This document shows positions 22,832-33,904 of a stretch of DNA of 64,000 nucleotides, piece after piece (the stretch's first letter is position 1; every line of letters starts with the position of its first letter). The stretch comes from Heloderma charlesbogerti. Lineage: Eukaryota; Chordata; Lepidosauria; Squamata; Helodermatidae. Under the pieces are notes generated by a model. The model ran no database searches, was not told the origin of the DNA, and was given only the letters and a program-made list of their open reading frames with translations. The stretch covers positions 124,001 to 188,000 of the forward strand of contig JANEZZ010001955.1 of assembly GCA_026122225.1 (NCBI GenBank), written 5' to 3'. The translations under genes and the position numbers were made by a program.

Positions 22832-23449
22832 TGGTGGGGAGGGGTCCATACCTCAGTGGTAGAATTCGTGTTTGCCTGCAAAAGGTCCTAGGTAGGGATG
22901 TCTGTTGCTGGTAAATATGGTTCTTTTTTGACTTGATGGAGTTCCACGGCTTCGTGTTTGTGAGCCAAGCTGCAAGCTGTTCCTCTAACTCTGAGAACGT
23001 TTTCCTGCATATTTTTTTGCAGATTCTGCAATTTGCGCAAATTTCTGAGCAATTCGCATGAGTTATGGCCAAATTTGCACAAATTCTGCTGTAATTTGCA
23101 CTGATTGCTCAGAAATTTCTGCAAATTGCAGAACCTGCAGGGAAAAATGGGCAAAACTCATGGAAAAAAATCAGTGGACTGGCCCAACTCACTGCAGATC
23201 AAGTCAGGTGCCACAGCAGGAACTGAAATGAAGTCCAGGGGGATAAATCTAAGAAAACACATCAAACCCCACCCCTCAAAAGGATTTCTCTGTCATTCCT
23301 AGTCCCAGTTTGAATCTTGGATCAGGAAGCAGGTAATAGGAAAGTCATTTGCCTAAGATCCTGTAGAACCTCCTCCACTCAGAGTAGACAATGCTGGGCT
23401 TGAAGGACAAATAGCTTGATCTGGCATAAAGCAGTTTCCTATGTTTCTT
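22832..23449 (+). mobile_element. tRNA-headed SINE split by a hAT copy, plus strand
   Basis: The left part 22832-22892 has a tRNA-like head (tacctcagtggtagaattcg). After the hAT copy, 23302-23449 continues with cagtttgaatcttgg, then agcttgatctggcataaagc and ttcctatgtttcttgc, the tail also seen antisense at 11474-11667. Confidence 0.65.
22893..23301. mobile_element. hAT-type MITE inserted in a SINE
   Basis: TAGGGATG and CATTCCTA ends, with flanks gtcctagg and gtcccagt (6 of 8). The core (23010-23130) consists of inverted gcaatttgcgcaaatttct and agaaatttctgcaaattgc modules. Same subfamily as 23936 and 25736. Confidence 0.75.
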
Positions 23450-23935
23450 GCACTCCAGTGTGGAGCCCATGATCTTAGCTGTGGAGGATCACTCCATCAC
23501 AGGTCCCAGTAGCTGCAAGGGCCAGGAGTATCTGGCATATCCTCGTGGGGATCCTGGGATATGAGCATTAGAACATATCCCCTCTGGGAAACCTGCACAA
23601 TTGCCGGGGGGGGGGTTGTTTGATACATCCAAAATCCAGCCCTCATACATTTACTCCAAAGACCCCAGGAACACAGTCAGCAATAAGTCAGAGCTGAAGT
23701 CCAGGCCAGAAGGCACAGTGCACAGCTGTCAAAATGAGACTTTCCTACCTCTGAGCCTGAGTCGGGGGGAGGAATAATGAACCCAAATAGCTTCTGGACC
23801 ATGGGGCCATTGATGTTCCAGAAAGGAATGGGCCATCAGGGACAGGAATAAATCATTTTACTTGCTAGCTGGATTGTGCTGGTGCAACACAGTTTCTCAT
23901 CAGCTCCTTGCTTCTAGATCCCAGCTAGGGATATC
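23450..23935. other. Unassigned stretch
   Basis: No repeat end or exon recognised. Confidence 0.35.
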
Positions 23936-24479
23936 AGAGAAATCCATTTGTGGGGGATGGAGTTTGATGAGTTTTCCTAGGCTTGGCCCAGGTGACTTTG
24001 TTTCAGTTCCTGCTGTGACACCCGACTCAATCTGCAGTGAGTCAGGCCAGTTTGTGGATTTTCTTGGAATTTTGCACAATTTTTCTTTCATTTTGTTGGA
24101 AAGGTTCTTCAATTTGCACAAATTTCTGAGCAATTTGCACAAATTACAGCCAAATTGTGTATATTATGACCGAATTTGTGCAAATTATGGTCAAGTTTGT
24201 GCAAATTGTGCTCAAATGTGTGCAAATGACGGCCGTGTTTGTGCAAATTAAGCAAATTATAGCTGAATTTGCATAATTTGGACAAATGTAGCCATATTTT
24301 GTATAAATGGTTCAGATACTTTCACAAAATTGCAGATTCTTTAAAAAAATGCCCAAAGAAGTTCCTGGAGTTGGGGGAACAGCCTGCAACTTGGCTTACA
24401 GATGCAAAGCAAGTCACACATGCCGCAGAGCTCCATCAGGCCAAAATAGAAGCAGATTTCCCAGGGAAAGACATCCCTA
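23936..24479. mobile_element. hAT-type MITE, 'tttgcacaaatt' module subfamily
   Basis: TAGGGATATC and CATCCCTA ends, with flanks atcccagc (23928-23935) and atcctagc (24480-24487), 7 of 8. The core 24110-24320 is an array of degenerate 12-24-bp units such as gcaaattatggtcaagtttgt, giving the periodic false peptide 'ICANYGQVCANC'. Confidence 0.87.
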
Positions 24480-24487
24480 ATCCTAGC

Positions 24488-25065
24488 TCTGGCTACGTAG
24501 GGGGACAGCTCCCTTGTTATCTAAGAGACTTTGCCTAGAGGCCTGTTCCTGGCTCTGACAGGCAGCTCCACTGCCTCACTGGCCACTCCCATTGGCAGGA
24601 ATGGGACAAGGCTCATGATGAAAAAAGGTGTTTTGCCAGGTAGAAGAAGAATGAGAGGGCTGATATCTGAAAGTCAAATGGACTCCTTGTCTTCTAGAAG
24701 GATATAGAGCCCTACACAAGAAATCCGAAACTTTTTTGTCTATAAATGCTGGAGTCTGTATTTCAGAACTGTAAACTGCCAGTCAATGGCTTGACTGCAC
24801 AGGGACACCAGACGGGAATGCTTGTATAAACTGAAAAGAGTTAATCCTTCTTTGTCCAAGCTGCCAGTGTACCTCAGATGACAAATGTAATATACTGCCA
24901 TACTAAATGTTCTCCACTTTTGGTCTTTGAGTTGAACGTATTGCATTTGGGGTGGCCACCTTTTCCCCACCTTTTCCTTTAAAAAACCTTGTGGGGGAGC
25001 TATTCATTGCCATTGCTTCCACTCTTGGCTGCTGCCTTGCACACCCCTTCATGCAAGGCAAAGGT
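24488..25065. other. Unassigned stretch
   Basis: No repeat end or exon recognised. Confidence 0.35.
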
Positions 25066-25447
25066 AGGGAACCTCAGGCGCAAAGGACAAATCTAGCTCT
25101 CCTGGGATCCCAATGTGCCCCTCCCCCCCAGGTTTATTTATTTATTTATTTATTGCATTTATATCCCACCTTTCTTCCATTGTGGAACTCAGGGTGACTA
25201 CATGTGGTTCCCAGACAGTCTGTCCTCCAAGTACTGACCACACCCAGACCTGCTTAGCTTCAGCACAGTGGCTGTCGCATGTGCCTTCAGACTATGCCTG
25301 GAGTTCCCCAGCTGATCATGCCTCCTTCCCCTTTTCCCATCCCTTTTCCTCCAACCACCAATTGTTTGGTGGTTTCCTGGCTTCTGTGCAGTCCCCACCC
25401 ACACATTGACTTTGATCCTTGGGCTGAAAAAGGTTCCCCACTTCTGA
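25066..25447 (+). mobile_element. hAT-like MITE (ggttggggaacct family) hosting a 5S SINE
   Basis: The left part tagggaacctcaggcgc ... aatctagctc ... tgggatcccaatgtgcccc and the right part aatcgtttggtggttt-like ... ggctgaaaaaggttccccac match 14161-14505. The 5S-headed SINE at 25132-25304 separates the halves. Confidence 0.55.
25132..25304 (-). mobile_element. 5S-rRNA-headed SINE with L2-like tail, minus strand
   Basis: The plus strand starts with (ttta)n and tgcatttatatcccaccttt, an L2-type tail in antisense. It then has ccaagtactgaccacacc and cctgcttagcttc, the antisense of the 5S rRNA words GCTAAGCAGG and CAGTACTTGG. This matches the architecture of the known 5S-Sauria SINEs of lizards: 5S promoter head plus LINE2 tail. 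Confidence 0.8.
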
Positions 25448-25735
25448 TTCTTCGGTTCTTTCTCCATCTTAAAATGATCCCAGCCAGTCAAAGATCACAC
25501 ATTGAACATTATGACATCACTGCACTACACATTCTATCATATTTGGTTCCATCCTGAAATCACTGAAGACAAGTGAAGCCCATTTAAAGTGAGGACAATT
25601 TTTTTGAGGTAGATAAAGCAATCACTGGGAGATGGGGTGCTGAAAAAAGGATGGTTGGGCTCTTCTATGCTGACAAAAATGTCTGGAAAACATCCATGCA
25701 GACACCCTTTCAGCTCAGCCATACCTAAGGATGTT
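25448..25735. other. Unassigned spacer
   Basis: Nothing recognised. Confidence 0.3.
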
Positions 25736-26152
25736 AGAGGAATCTGTCAAGGGGGTGAAGCTTGCCAAGTTTTAGCCAGCTTGGCCCTCTGGACTTCAGC
25801 TCACTTTCCTACGAGCTGGCACGATTCGATCTGCATTGAGCTGGGCCAGCTCACAGATTTTGGGTGGCAGGTGGGTTAATTATTAGTATTTGTGCAAAGC
25901 AATTTGTGCAAATTACAGTCACAATTTACACAGATTATGCAAATTCAACCATATTTTGCACAAATTGCACAAATTGTGGCTCCAATTTGCACAAATTGCT
26001 TTTCACGCAAACTTCCCCCCACACAACCGTCCAAAAGTTCCTGGCGTTCGGACACAACCTCCTGGCTTGGCTCACAAATACAAGAGTCAGCGGCACCACG
26101 GGAATCCATCAGGCTGAAAAAGGGCTGGATTTCTCCACGACAGACCTCCCTA
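25736..26152. mobile_element. hAT-type MITE, 'tttgcacaaatt' module subfamily
   Basis: The left end TAAGGATGTTAG and the right end CCTCCCTA are diverged. Flanks gccatacc and tctgtacc match at only 5 of 8. The core 25885-26010 is made of tttgcacaaattg modules as in 23936-24479. Confidence 0.65.
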
Positions 26153-28055
26153 TCTGTACCAATATTAATATTTGTGGTTACCCAGCATATTTGTGGTTAC
26201 CCAGCATATTTTTTTGTCAGCTTACCACTTTTCAGAGGCTGTAGTGATTTGTTAGAAATCTTATGCTATCTCCATTTGGGGGCGGGAGGAATCCAGTAAT
26301 GTGTGTGTGCGCCCCCCCACACACACGTATGGCATTATGTAAGTGACCTTCAGGTGGAAGAGACTGGATATAATTTGTTATAATGAAACTTGCCAAGTTT
26401 CATTTATTAATCTGAAATGTATATAACATTGCATTTGGGGTTGTTAATACAAGCAGAAGGTGGCTGATTCCAATTGGGAATGATTCCTAAATTTGAAGGA
26501 GTATCTCCCAAGCAGGAAATGATTAGTTGGCACATTTCCAATTCACTCCTCTTGGCTTTCCAGCAGATGAGGTTTCCTGGAGACATTTTTGGTTCATAGA
26601 ATCATAAAAGGTGTTCTGCTGGAAGCTAGCCACCTGTCATATGGAACTGGGATACTATGCTTTGGAAGGCATGCCAGTGCAGACACCCATGAGAGGAGGG
26701 AGAAGGCAGAGAGTGCATGTAGAGGCAAATCATGTAGGGCTATCAGGGTGCAGTTAAATTTTCTACTGTGCCCAGATTTTCCAGTGCTTGATTAACTGAA
26801 GACTGGGTCCTCTCCATTGCTATTGATTCCCATTTAAGTGAGCACTGAGCCCTCTGCAGAAATTCAAATTGTGTACAAGCCTGCCAAGTTTTAGATTAAC
26901 AGGTGCAGGGGGGTTGTGCAAGAGCAGGCTTTACAGTTTGGGGATTTCCAGAAAAAGGATGCACTAATGTTCTTTGTGGGCACTGGTTATGAAAACAGCA
27001 TACAGCATAGAGGTACTCAGACAGTTCAGAAGGATAGGTGCAATGGTTTTTGTGGGAGGAATGTGATTTGTCTCTCCCCCCCATGAGTTTTTTGGGGGGG
27101 GCAATTGCTATGAAAATATCATTCATCACAGAAGAATCCCTAGGCAGATGACCTGCAAAATTTCAAAAGGATAGACACAGAGGCTAGGAGCTATGATGAA
27201 TGAAAAACAATTTAATACTTTTTTCTTTTCTACATATTTTCAACATTCCATAAAAATTTGGTAATAAAACATGGAACAATTGAGAACTCCTAATGGGTCA
27301 GTTAGGGTTCAGAAACGAGACCAGGGAATCCAAAATCCAAGGAGAAATTTGGTGGAGGAGAGGAGAATTTTGGGGGAAATCCTTCCTTAGAAACTGTCTT
27401 CCCACTCAGAACTGTGTTGAAACAGTTCTGCTTCTCAATGCACACAAAACTTTGTGGGTCAAGGAAGTAGTTTGCTGTCGCAGTCTGCATTCAGGCATAC
27501 TTCTGTTTGACTTTGGTCAAAGGACATAGAGTGTATGCACTGCTTTGCATTTTATGGGTAGGGAAAAGGACAAACATAGGTGGGAAGGAAAACCACAGGA
27601 TGATATTTACTTTGGAATTAAAGGTCAGATTTTGCCAGTTGAAGAAGTGGAGGAGAATTTGTGTGTTGGTTAGGTAGGTTGGTAATGGTTGGAGGGAGGC
27701 ACAGGGAGTTGTAAATGCTCAGAATTAAGAAAATAAATCCCAGCTGTCAATATGGCCTTTGCAGTGGTGAGTGAGAATGATAGGTAGATTTTCTTTTCCA
27801 CTAGATTTACTTTCTGATATTGGAGTTTATCACTCAAGCCAAGACTATTCATCACGCATTTCCTGTCAGTAATCCAAGGCTCAACTTTTATAGTTCACTT
27901 AAAAAAAGAAAAGAAAATACCCCCAAGGCTTTTACTTCCCTGCTGATGGCTGGAGCAGGAATAGTGAAAGAAGGAGACAAGCGTTCACTGACCATTTCTT
28001 CTACACTATGACCACCATGGGCTTGATTTTTATTTTAACTGGCAATCCATAAAAA

Positions 28056-28056
<1 letters not shown>
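26153..28056. other. Long unassigned stretch
   Basis: Contains a short (ac)n-like run at 26300-26325 and a partly palindromic stretch near 26880-27190 (ggggattttc and gaaaatatcatt words). No RT-like peptide, tRNA box or exon recognised. Confidence 0.35.

Positions 28057-28086
<30 letters not shown>
28057..28086. repeat. (GAAA)n microsatellite
   Basis: Seven gaaa units after a poly-A start. Confidence 0.95.
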
Positions 28087-28179
28087 GGAACAAGAGCTAA
28101 AGGAATTGTTGATGGTGCATGATCATGGGGTAATTTGGGGGATACTAGTGCTGGATGGTGGTTTAGAACTACAATGGTA

Positions 28180-28346
28180 TCATAGAATCATAGGGTTGGA
28201 AGGAGCCTACAAGACCATCAAGTCCAACCCCCTGCTCAGTGTAGGAAGCCTGATTCCCAGGCGGTCTCCCATCCAAGTACTAACCAGGGCTGACCCTGCT
28301 TAGCTTCCAAGATCAGATGAGATTGGGTGCATCCAGCCCTTTGCTC
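28180..28346 (-). mobile_element. 5S-rRNA-headed SINE with CR1 tail, minus strand, copy 1
   Basis: In sense (minus) orientation the head from 28346 has gcacccaatctcatctgatc, then gaagctaagcagggtcagc and ggttagtacttggatgggag, close to vertebrate 5S rRNA internal promoter sequence. It ends in cgcctgggaat. It is fused to a CR1 3' end (cagggggttggacttgatgg ... ccttccaaccctatgattct). The fusion point (gggaatcaggcttcc) is the same as at 54181-54354, so this is a family and not a chance neighbour. About 167 bp. Confidence 0.8.
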
Positions 28347-28516
28347 GCTCATAGTTAGTGGTCTGCTACAGCTTTTAGTTCATTCATGTCTCTCAGCCAA
28401 AGACTTGGAAGGTAATTTTGAATAAATATGTGAAATTCAGCCTTCCTCCATGTTCTATAAGTTTATCAAACATGTTGTTGTTGTTGTTTTGTGGAAGGTA
28501 TCATAAGAATGGACAT

Positions 28517-29050
28517 TAGAGATGTAATGATTGTGTAAAATCTGCTCCATCTGTGTTTCGCGGATTTGCCTTTTGTTTCATCATTTGTTCCCAGACAGAT
28601 TTGATTTTTTTTCCCATTGTGTGGAAAAATACACAAATAATTTCGTAAGAGTGTTCCCAACAATTTGCATAATTTACCTTCGTGCATAACATTTAGCATA
28701 TTGTCCCCCATTCCATTCAACTTTTCCTGGAGTATATTTACCAGTCTCAGCAGAAACATGCATATTTTTCTATGAATAAATATGCGTACATTTTGGGAAA
28801 GTAAAAGCAAAACAAAACAAAAGATCTGGAAGTCCACAGACTCTGTGCAGCCTGAGGAGGTCAGTCTGTAGTGGATTCCACAGGTCGGATTCTTAGAAAT
28901 CTGAGTTCATTTTTGTCCACCTTGAATTTCTCCAAGGTGGAAATGTCTGGATTTTCCATCGCAAATTGCATTTGAGTCCATGTTTGGTTCTGGGAGGTAC
29001 GAATTAGGAAATCTTGCATAAAAATATGAACCCTACAGATTTCTCATCCA
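28517..29050. mobile_element. Composite of hAT-type MITE pieces
   Basis: It starts tagagatgtaatgattgtg, like the 38766 copy (gattgtgtaaaatctgctcc), and continues so to about 28935. It then reads atttgagtccatgtttggttc ... tttctcatccata like the end of the 12264 copy. No TSD joins the ends, so it is either two adjacent fragments or a recombinant. Confidence 0.55.
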
Positions 29051-29195
29051 TACTTACTCCCACCAGCAGCACATAAAATGCCTGTTTTGCAGGCTCCTAT
29101 TGGATGTTTTTGACCTGCACCTTAGACATAACCTCTTGTCTCCAAGATCCCCTGTCTCTAAAGTGCCTCCTGAAGAACAATCCCATCCTGTCCCT

Positions 29196-29339
29196 GGGTG
29201 AAGTATGGGGAACCTGTGGCCTGCCAGAATGGTGCTGGACCACAATAACTATCATTCCTGACTATTAACCATGTTGGCTGGTGCAGATGGGAGTTGGAGT
29301 TCAACAACGTCGGGAATGCCACTAGTTTCCCACCACTGC
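29196..29339. mobile_element. Palindromic hAT-type MITE (gttttggactacaact family)
   Basis: The arms gaagtatggggaacctgtgg and ctagtttcccaccactgcc are inverted. The inner words ctatcattcctgac and gatgggagttggagttcaac match the family. Confidence 0.55.
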
Positions 29340-29758
29340 CCTAGGCCATTTCTAAGGACTGATCACATGTCTCTCATATTTCCTTGTTCATTAGCTCTCA
29401 AACTCAACCCTCCAAACCCCTGTCTCTCTGGACCTCCTCCGAACATTCTGTTACATTACACAATGAAGATCCCAAGACAGGAGTGGTAACTGAAGGGACA
29501 TGTTGAAGCCCATCATAGAACATTACTGAATCAAAGCTTGGAATTCAGAGGAAACCACTCTAAACTATTAATGTTCATGTGACTACACCAATAAAGGAGG
29601 TGTAGAACACATCCCAAAGTTGTAAGGGCATCAGATCTGTGCATATGTATGATATCCCCACAAGCAAAGCCTTCTGGAATGACCCAATGCCAAACTAATG
29701 TTGAAGGCAAACAAATACTTCATTGACCAGGGGTTCAGTGCAGGAAGATATCCTATAT

Positions 29759-30414
29759 GATGCAGTGGTGGTTAGAGCTTTGGACTAGGACTGGGGAGAT
29801 CCAAGCCCAAATCCCTATTCAGCCATGAAGCTCACTGGGTGACCTTGGGCCAGACATATGGTTGTATGAGAAATTCATTTCAGCATGGTTGATAAGGTTT
29901 TACCCAGTTCTCACCTTTCCAGACTGAACATGAACTTCGATGCAATTTGCAGTTGAAGTCCATACATTTCCAAGTTTGCAATGTGATTTGCAGACCAAGA
30001 AAAAATTACGTTTTGGAGCATGCATACATTTGAAAAATATGCATGGAAAAAAATGGGAACATTTCAAATATGCACACAAATGCACTTTAACCAATGGAAG
30101 AAGAATTTATACATTTCAAAGATGTGCACAATTGATGCATGCATTTTGAAAAACATGCATGAAAATATGCACCCATTTTCATGTGAAAAGAAAAATAGTA
30201 AAGCTCACAATCTCATACAGGCTTGAGTCGGAATGAGCTTCGAGATGGAATTCGGGGTACTTCGGTGAACTTGGGTTTTGCTGACTTGCACATCCCTAGC
30301 CAGACATCATCACTCAGCCAAACCTACCTTATGGTGTTATTGTGGAGATACATGAACAGGAGAAGACATATGTATGCTGCCTTGAGCTCCTTGCAGGAAG
30401 GATGGTGTAATACA
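29759..30414 (+). mobile_element. tRNA-headed L2-tailed SINE split by a hAT copy
   Basis: The left part 29759-29856 (gtggtggttagagctttgga ... gctcactgggtgaccttggg) is the SINE head and body. The right part 30299-30414 (cctaccttatggtgttattg ... tgccttgagctccttgcagg) is the rest. The hAT copy at 29857-30298 lies between. Confidence 0.8.
29857..30298 (-). mobile_element. hAT-type MITE inserted in a SINE
   Basis: The left end TATGGTTGTATGAG is diverged, the right end CATCCCTA is intact, and the flanks are a perfect 8-bp duplication gccagaca (29849-29856 and 30299-30306). The interior is the reverse complement of the 4561 and 12264 copies. Confidence 0.9.
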
Positions 30415-31250
30415 GAAACAGCAATTTCTGTAGCAATTGATGCAACCATTTCCCCTTTAGTGTTCTCATCAGTAGCAGGAAGTTTTTTTCCCAACCTGCT
30501 GAGTGATTCCACCACCCCTCCTTTTCACTTAGACTCAGGCCACAAACTCCAAGGACACTGGAGGAAAAGTGCATAAGGTGGTATTTGATGCAAAGCACAA
30601 GCAGCATTAGGTATTTGAAAGATGAGTCTGCAGCACAAAGCTGCCGTGTCGGAACATCTCATTTGCTGCCACTGGGCCAGCTTTGATAGGAGCAAGAATG
30701 ATTTTTGGCTCCCCAAAGTGCTGTATTATGAGAATCTGGAGGATGATCGTGAAATTGAGAGGGATGATCGAAGGTGCTGAAGGAAAGGAAGATGGGTGTG
30801 GGCAGTTATAAAGCCAAGGTAAATAATACAAACACTTTCATCTGCAAGAATATCCCCCCCGCCGCCCTCTTCCAACCAAAGAATAAGGAGAAGGCCATTA
30901 AAAATCACGTTCAATGAGCAATATTTTAGGTTAATGGGACAAGTGGAAATGCAGCATAAGTGAGACAGTGGCAATGATGGCTTTATGGACCAATCTTTCC
31001 CAGTGCTGTCTCCCTTTTATTTTTGTATCGGTATTTTTATATCCCAACACTCCAGGATCTTATTACCAGCTCAAAGAGTGATGGAGAAAACCCAGGGTGC
31101 TGCCGCTCACTGCCTTGGCTGCTGTGCCCTCCCTCTCAGCTTTGACTTGGATAAATGGAAACATTTAGTCTGGGCCCTGAAGCGGGAAAGTTTAGAGCTT
31201 GCTGTGAAGCTGAAGGCTTTGGGACACTGTGTGTGTGTGTGTGCGCGCGC

Positions 31251-31286
<36 letters not shown>

Positions 31287-31620
31287 GAGAGGGAGGGAGG
31301 GGGGAGGGAGGGAGAGAGAGAGAGAAGCTGCTGTGCTAATACATCCCTCGGGAAGTTTGCAATGTTTCTTGATACGACTGAGTGCATCGCTCATAAAAAA
31401 TGCACCAGGGCACTGATGGCATTTGATTCCAGCAGCAGCAGGGGAGGAGGACAAGAGACAACTGGCTGGGCCTTTTGATATCCAAGCCTTGGAAATCTAA
31501 GCTTTGGCTCATCAAAAATGCCATTTCAAACTACCTGTTCTTGGCATGGGAGGTCAGCTGAGACCAGTGAGCTCTGAGTGTGTCAGTACATGTGTGAGTG
31601 GGAACAAGAGAAAAAAATCT
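30415..31620. other. Unassigned stretch with a purine/GT microsatellite
   Basis: The sequence flanking the microsatellite (30960-31210 and 31330-31460) has no visible repeats and may be single-copy. Nothing identifies an exon: open frames there run through the simple repeat. Confidence 0.3.
31209..31326. repeat. Compound (GT)n / (GC) / (GA)-rich microsatellite
   Basis: (gt)n, then gcgcgcgc, (gt)n, then gagggagg and (ga)n. Mixed alternating purine-pyrimidine and polypurine tracts could adopt Z-DNA or triplex forms; that is inference. Confidence 0.93.
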
Positions 31621-31824
31621 CTAGTCCAGCCCTCCCCAACTACAGATGGGTAAATCCATCAACATCACTTTCTCCTGCATTTGGATTTTTAAAATTTCAA
31701 CTTCTTTCTCTCCTGAATATGAAGCATTTCGCAAATTTTGGTACATTCTGATTTTTTAAAAAATGATCTGAAACAAAATTCTCACCCATCTGTATGAGCC
31801 AGATGGGATGGGTACTGTCAACTG
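31621..31824. mobile_element. Possible small hAT-like MITE
   Basis: The terminal words acagatgggtaaatcc and ttctcacccatctgta are inverted, 31640-31795. A related piece lies at 32170-32335 (gaatttctccatttcagttt ... attctcaaccat). No clear TSD. Confidence 0.4.
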
Positions 31825-31880
31825 CCTAGATTTGTGAACTGCCCAGAGAGCTTTGGCTATTGGGTGGTAGAGAAATGGAA
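31825..31880 (+). mobile_element. L2 LINE 3' tail, plus strand
   Basis: The words gtgaactgcccagagagctt and ggctattgggtggtagagaa are the L2 3' terminus, running into (gaat)n. The same terminus appears at 32372-32448 and antisense at 33463-33545. Confidence 0.7.
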
Positions 31881-31897
31881 TGAATGAATGAATGAAT

Positions 31898-31938
<41 letters not shown>

Positions 31939-31939
31939 G

Positions 31940-32009
<70 letters not shown>
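31881..32009. repeat. Microsatellite grown from an L2 tail: (GAAT)n (GAAA)n (GA)n (CAGA)n
   Basis: Four successive simple repeats directly continue the L2 tail, over about 130 bp. Confidence 0.95.
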
Positions 32010-32371
32010 TACCATTCCCAGAATGGAGAGGACCATGTTGTACCTGCCTGCCATATAGCTGTTCAACAGGAGGATCCTGTCAGAAAACAGAGGTGGCAAC
32101 CGTAATTCAGCACTAACATGGTTGAATATAGAAAGATTCAAAGCCAGACTTTTAAGAGCAAAGCACTCAAAGTTCTGGGTCAGAATGGATGAATTTCTCC
32201 ATTTCAGTTTCTCCCACATTCGGTCCCCCTTTTTTTTTTTAATCTGAAGTTCTTTTTGTCCTGAATATGAAGAACTTCGTGAATTTTGGTAAATTCTTAT
32301 CAAAACCAAACTGAAACAAAATTCTCAACCATCACTTCCCCAACCTGGTGCTCTCCAGATGTGTTAGACTG

Positions 32372-32448
32372 AAAAATTGAGAGCTTCGGCTATTGGGTAG
32401 TATAGAAATGAAATAAAAACAAACAAACAAATAAATAAATAAATAAAT
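32372..32448 (+). mobile_element. L2 LINE tail-only insertion
   Basis: Extremely 5'-truncated L2: gagagcttcggctattgggt followed by agaaatgaaataaaa and (aaat)n. It lies inside the palindromic MITE. Confidence 0.75.
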
Positions 32449-32477
32449 TGCCAGCTGGGGATGATGGGAGTTGCATC

Positions 32478-32858
32478 TAGGGATGTCAGAGAAATCTGCA
32501 ATGGAGCCAAATGAGTTCAGATTTTCATGAATCTGACCCGCTGATTCCTCAGTGAACTGGCTTTCCCCCTGCCAGGCAGATTCCACAGACTTGCGGACTG
32601 GTTTCCTAACTTTCCCAAATTTTGCACAAATTTCATCATTGAAAAATATGCAAAATAAAAACCCCACCGCAAAATGTGCATTTCCCCCATAGGCTAAAGA
32701 GTGAAAATCCGCATTTGGGGGGAATTGCACATCTTCGCACATGCACATTTGTGCAAATTCAGAAGCAAAAAATGTGATGGGCAGACGACAGAATGAGTGG
32801 TGCCTGACAATCTGTGAAACACAGATGGAATGGATTTTACACAATCCATACATCCCTA
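32478..32858 (+). mobile_element. hAT-type MITE inserted in a palindromic MITE
   Basis: TAGGGATG and CATCCCTA ends with flanks gttgcatc (32470-32477) and gttgcatt (32859-32866), 7 of 8. The interior matches 6518-6930 (ttcccccataggctaaag). Confidence 0.9.
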
Positions 32859-32936
32859 GTTGCATTCCCAACACATTTGAGGGCACCAGGTTGAGTAAGA
32901 CTGGAATAGTCATTCTGTTAGCTTCATGGTTTATGG

Positions 32937-33061
32937 CAGAGGTAGATCTCCAGAAGTTTTGGACTTTGACTCCCAGAAGTCCCTGCCAGCATGGCCAATG
33001 GTCAAGAATGCTGGAAGTTGAAATCCAAAGCATCTGGAGATCTGCTTTCTGCCCACCCCTG
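32937..33061. mobile_element. Palindromic hAT-type MITE
   Basis: The ends cagaggtagatc and tgcccacccctg have flanks gtttatgg (32929-32936) and ctttatgg (33062-33069), 7 of 8. Arms: ttttggactttgactcccag and ggaagttgaaatccaaagc. Confidence 0.8.
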
Positions 33062-33069
33062 CTTTATGG

Positions 33070-33462
33070 GATGAAGCTTTCATTCACTTTTTGTGGGCAA
33101 TCAAGAGGGACTGACTCATATGGAAGGGCATAGGTGCTAGGTCCAGGGCTCAACTTGGGTCTGGGCTCAGACTTGGAATTTGTTCTCAACACCAGGATGG
33201 AGTCCTGGGACAGTATGTGCAGAGTGCCTTTCCTTCCCCACTCAGTAGCTACCATCTTTTTCTCTACCTACTCAGAATGAAAGAACAGGATTTCCAGGCC
33301 CCTGAGGGCGAAACTGAGCCACAGAACTCATCATTTTTAAAAAGTTAAACTCTGGCTATCTTTATGATCCCAGGAACAAAGGGAACTTCCAATGAGACTT
33401 TGGCTGGATAGGAGGGAACCTTGGGAAGATGTTTACTTCATCCATCCTTTAACAAGGTAGAA
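33070..33462. other. Unassigned stretch
   Basis: Nothing recognised. Confidence 0.3.
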
Positions 33463-33780
33463 TTACATTTACTTATTTATTATTCATTTATCTATTACAT
33501 TTCTATACCACCCAATAGCCGAAGCTCTCTGGGCAGTTCACAACAATTAAAACCACAAAATACATCATAAAATAAATATGACATGTAAAAGTTTAAAACT
33601 ATAGTATAAAAGTACAACCCCAAATAAAACTTAGCAGAAATACAGAGATTTAAAATACAATAACAGATTTAAAACAACAGAGCTAAAAGACTAAAGTGCC
33701 TGGGAAAATAAAAAAGGGCTTCACCTGATGCCAGAAAGAGCACAGTGTAAGTGCCAGGCAAGCCTCTTTCTACACATCTA
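33463..33780 (-). mobile_element. L2 LINE 3' end, minus strand
   Basis: Antisense of the L2 terminus (cacccaatagccgaagctct, gggcagttcacaa), then an AT-rich 3' UTR. It ends near gggcttcacctgatgcc. Confidence 0.7.
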
Positions 33781-33904
33781 CATCTCTCTAGTGATGGAAT
33801 GAAAGTTGATGGGTCACTTCATGGCCCTTGATCTCCCTTCTTATACTTCTTTATCTTTAAACTGGACTGGAGAGCCCTTCAAACAGAGGACATCTTCAAA
33901 TAGG

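Larger units (their letters stand above)
32335..32901. mobile_element. Palindromic hAT-type MITE broken by an L2 tail and a hAT copy
   Basis: The left arm 32335-32371 (cttccccaacctggtgctct), the middle 32449-32477 (agctggggatgatgggagtt) and the right arm 32859-32901 (cacatttgagggcaccaggt) form one 130-bp family member. An L2 tail (32372-32448) and the hAT copy 32478-32858 interrupt it. Confidence 0.75.

Noticed and set aside
24110..24320. CRISPR-like periodic array
   Set aside because: Units of tttgcacaaatt are degenerate, without constant spacers, inside an element with hAT ends in a vertebrate genome.
28255..28346. 5S rRNA gene
   Set aside because: Only part of 5S is present, it is diverged and is fused to a CR1 tail exactly as in a second copy, so it is a SINE head.
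31107..31454. Protein-coding frame with Ser/Thr/His repeats
   Set aside because: The repeats are the translation of the (gt)n/(ga)n microsatellite; the flanks show no family motif.
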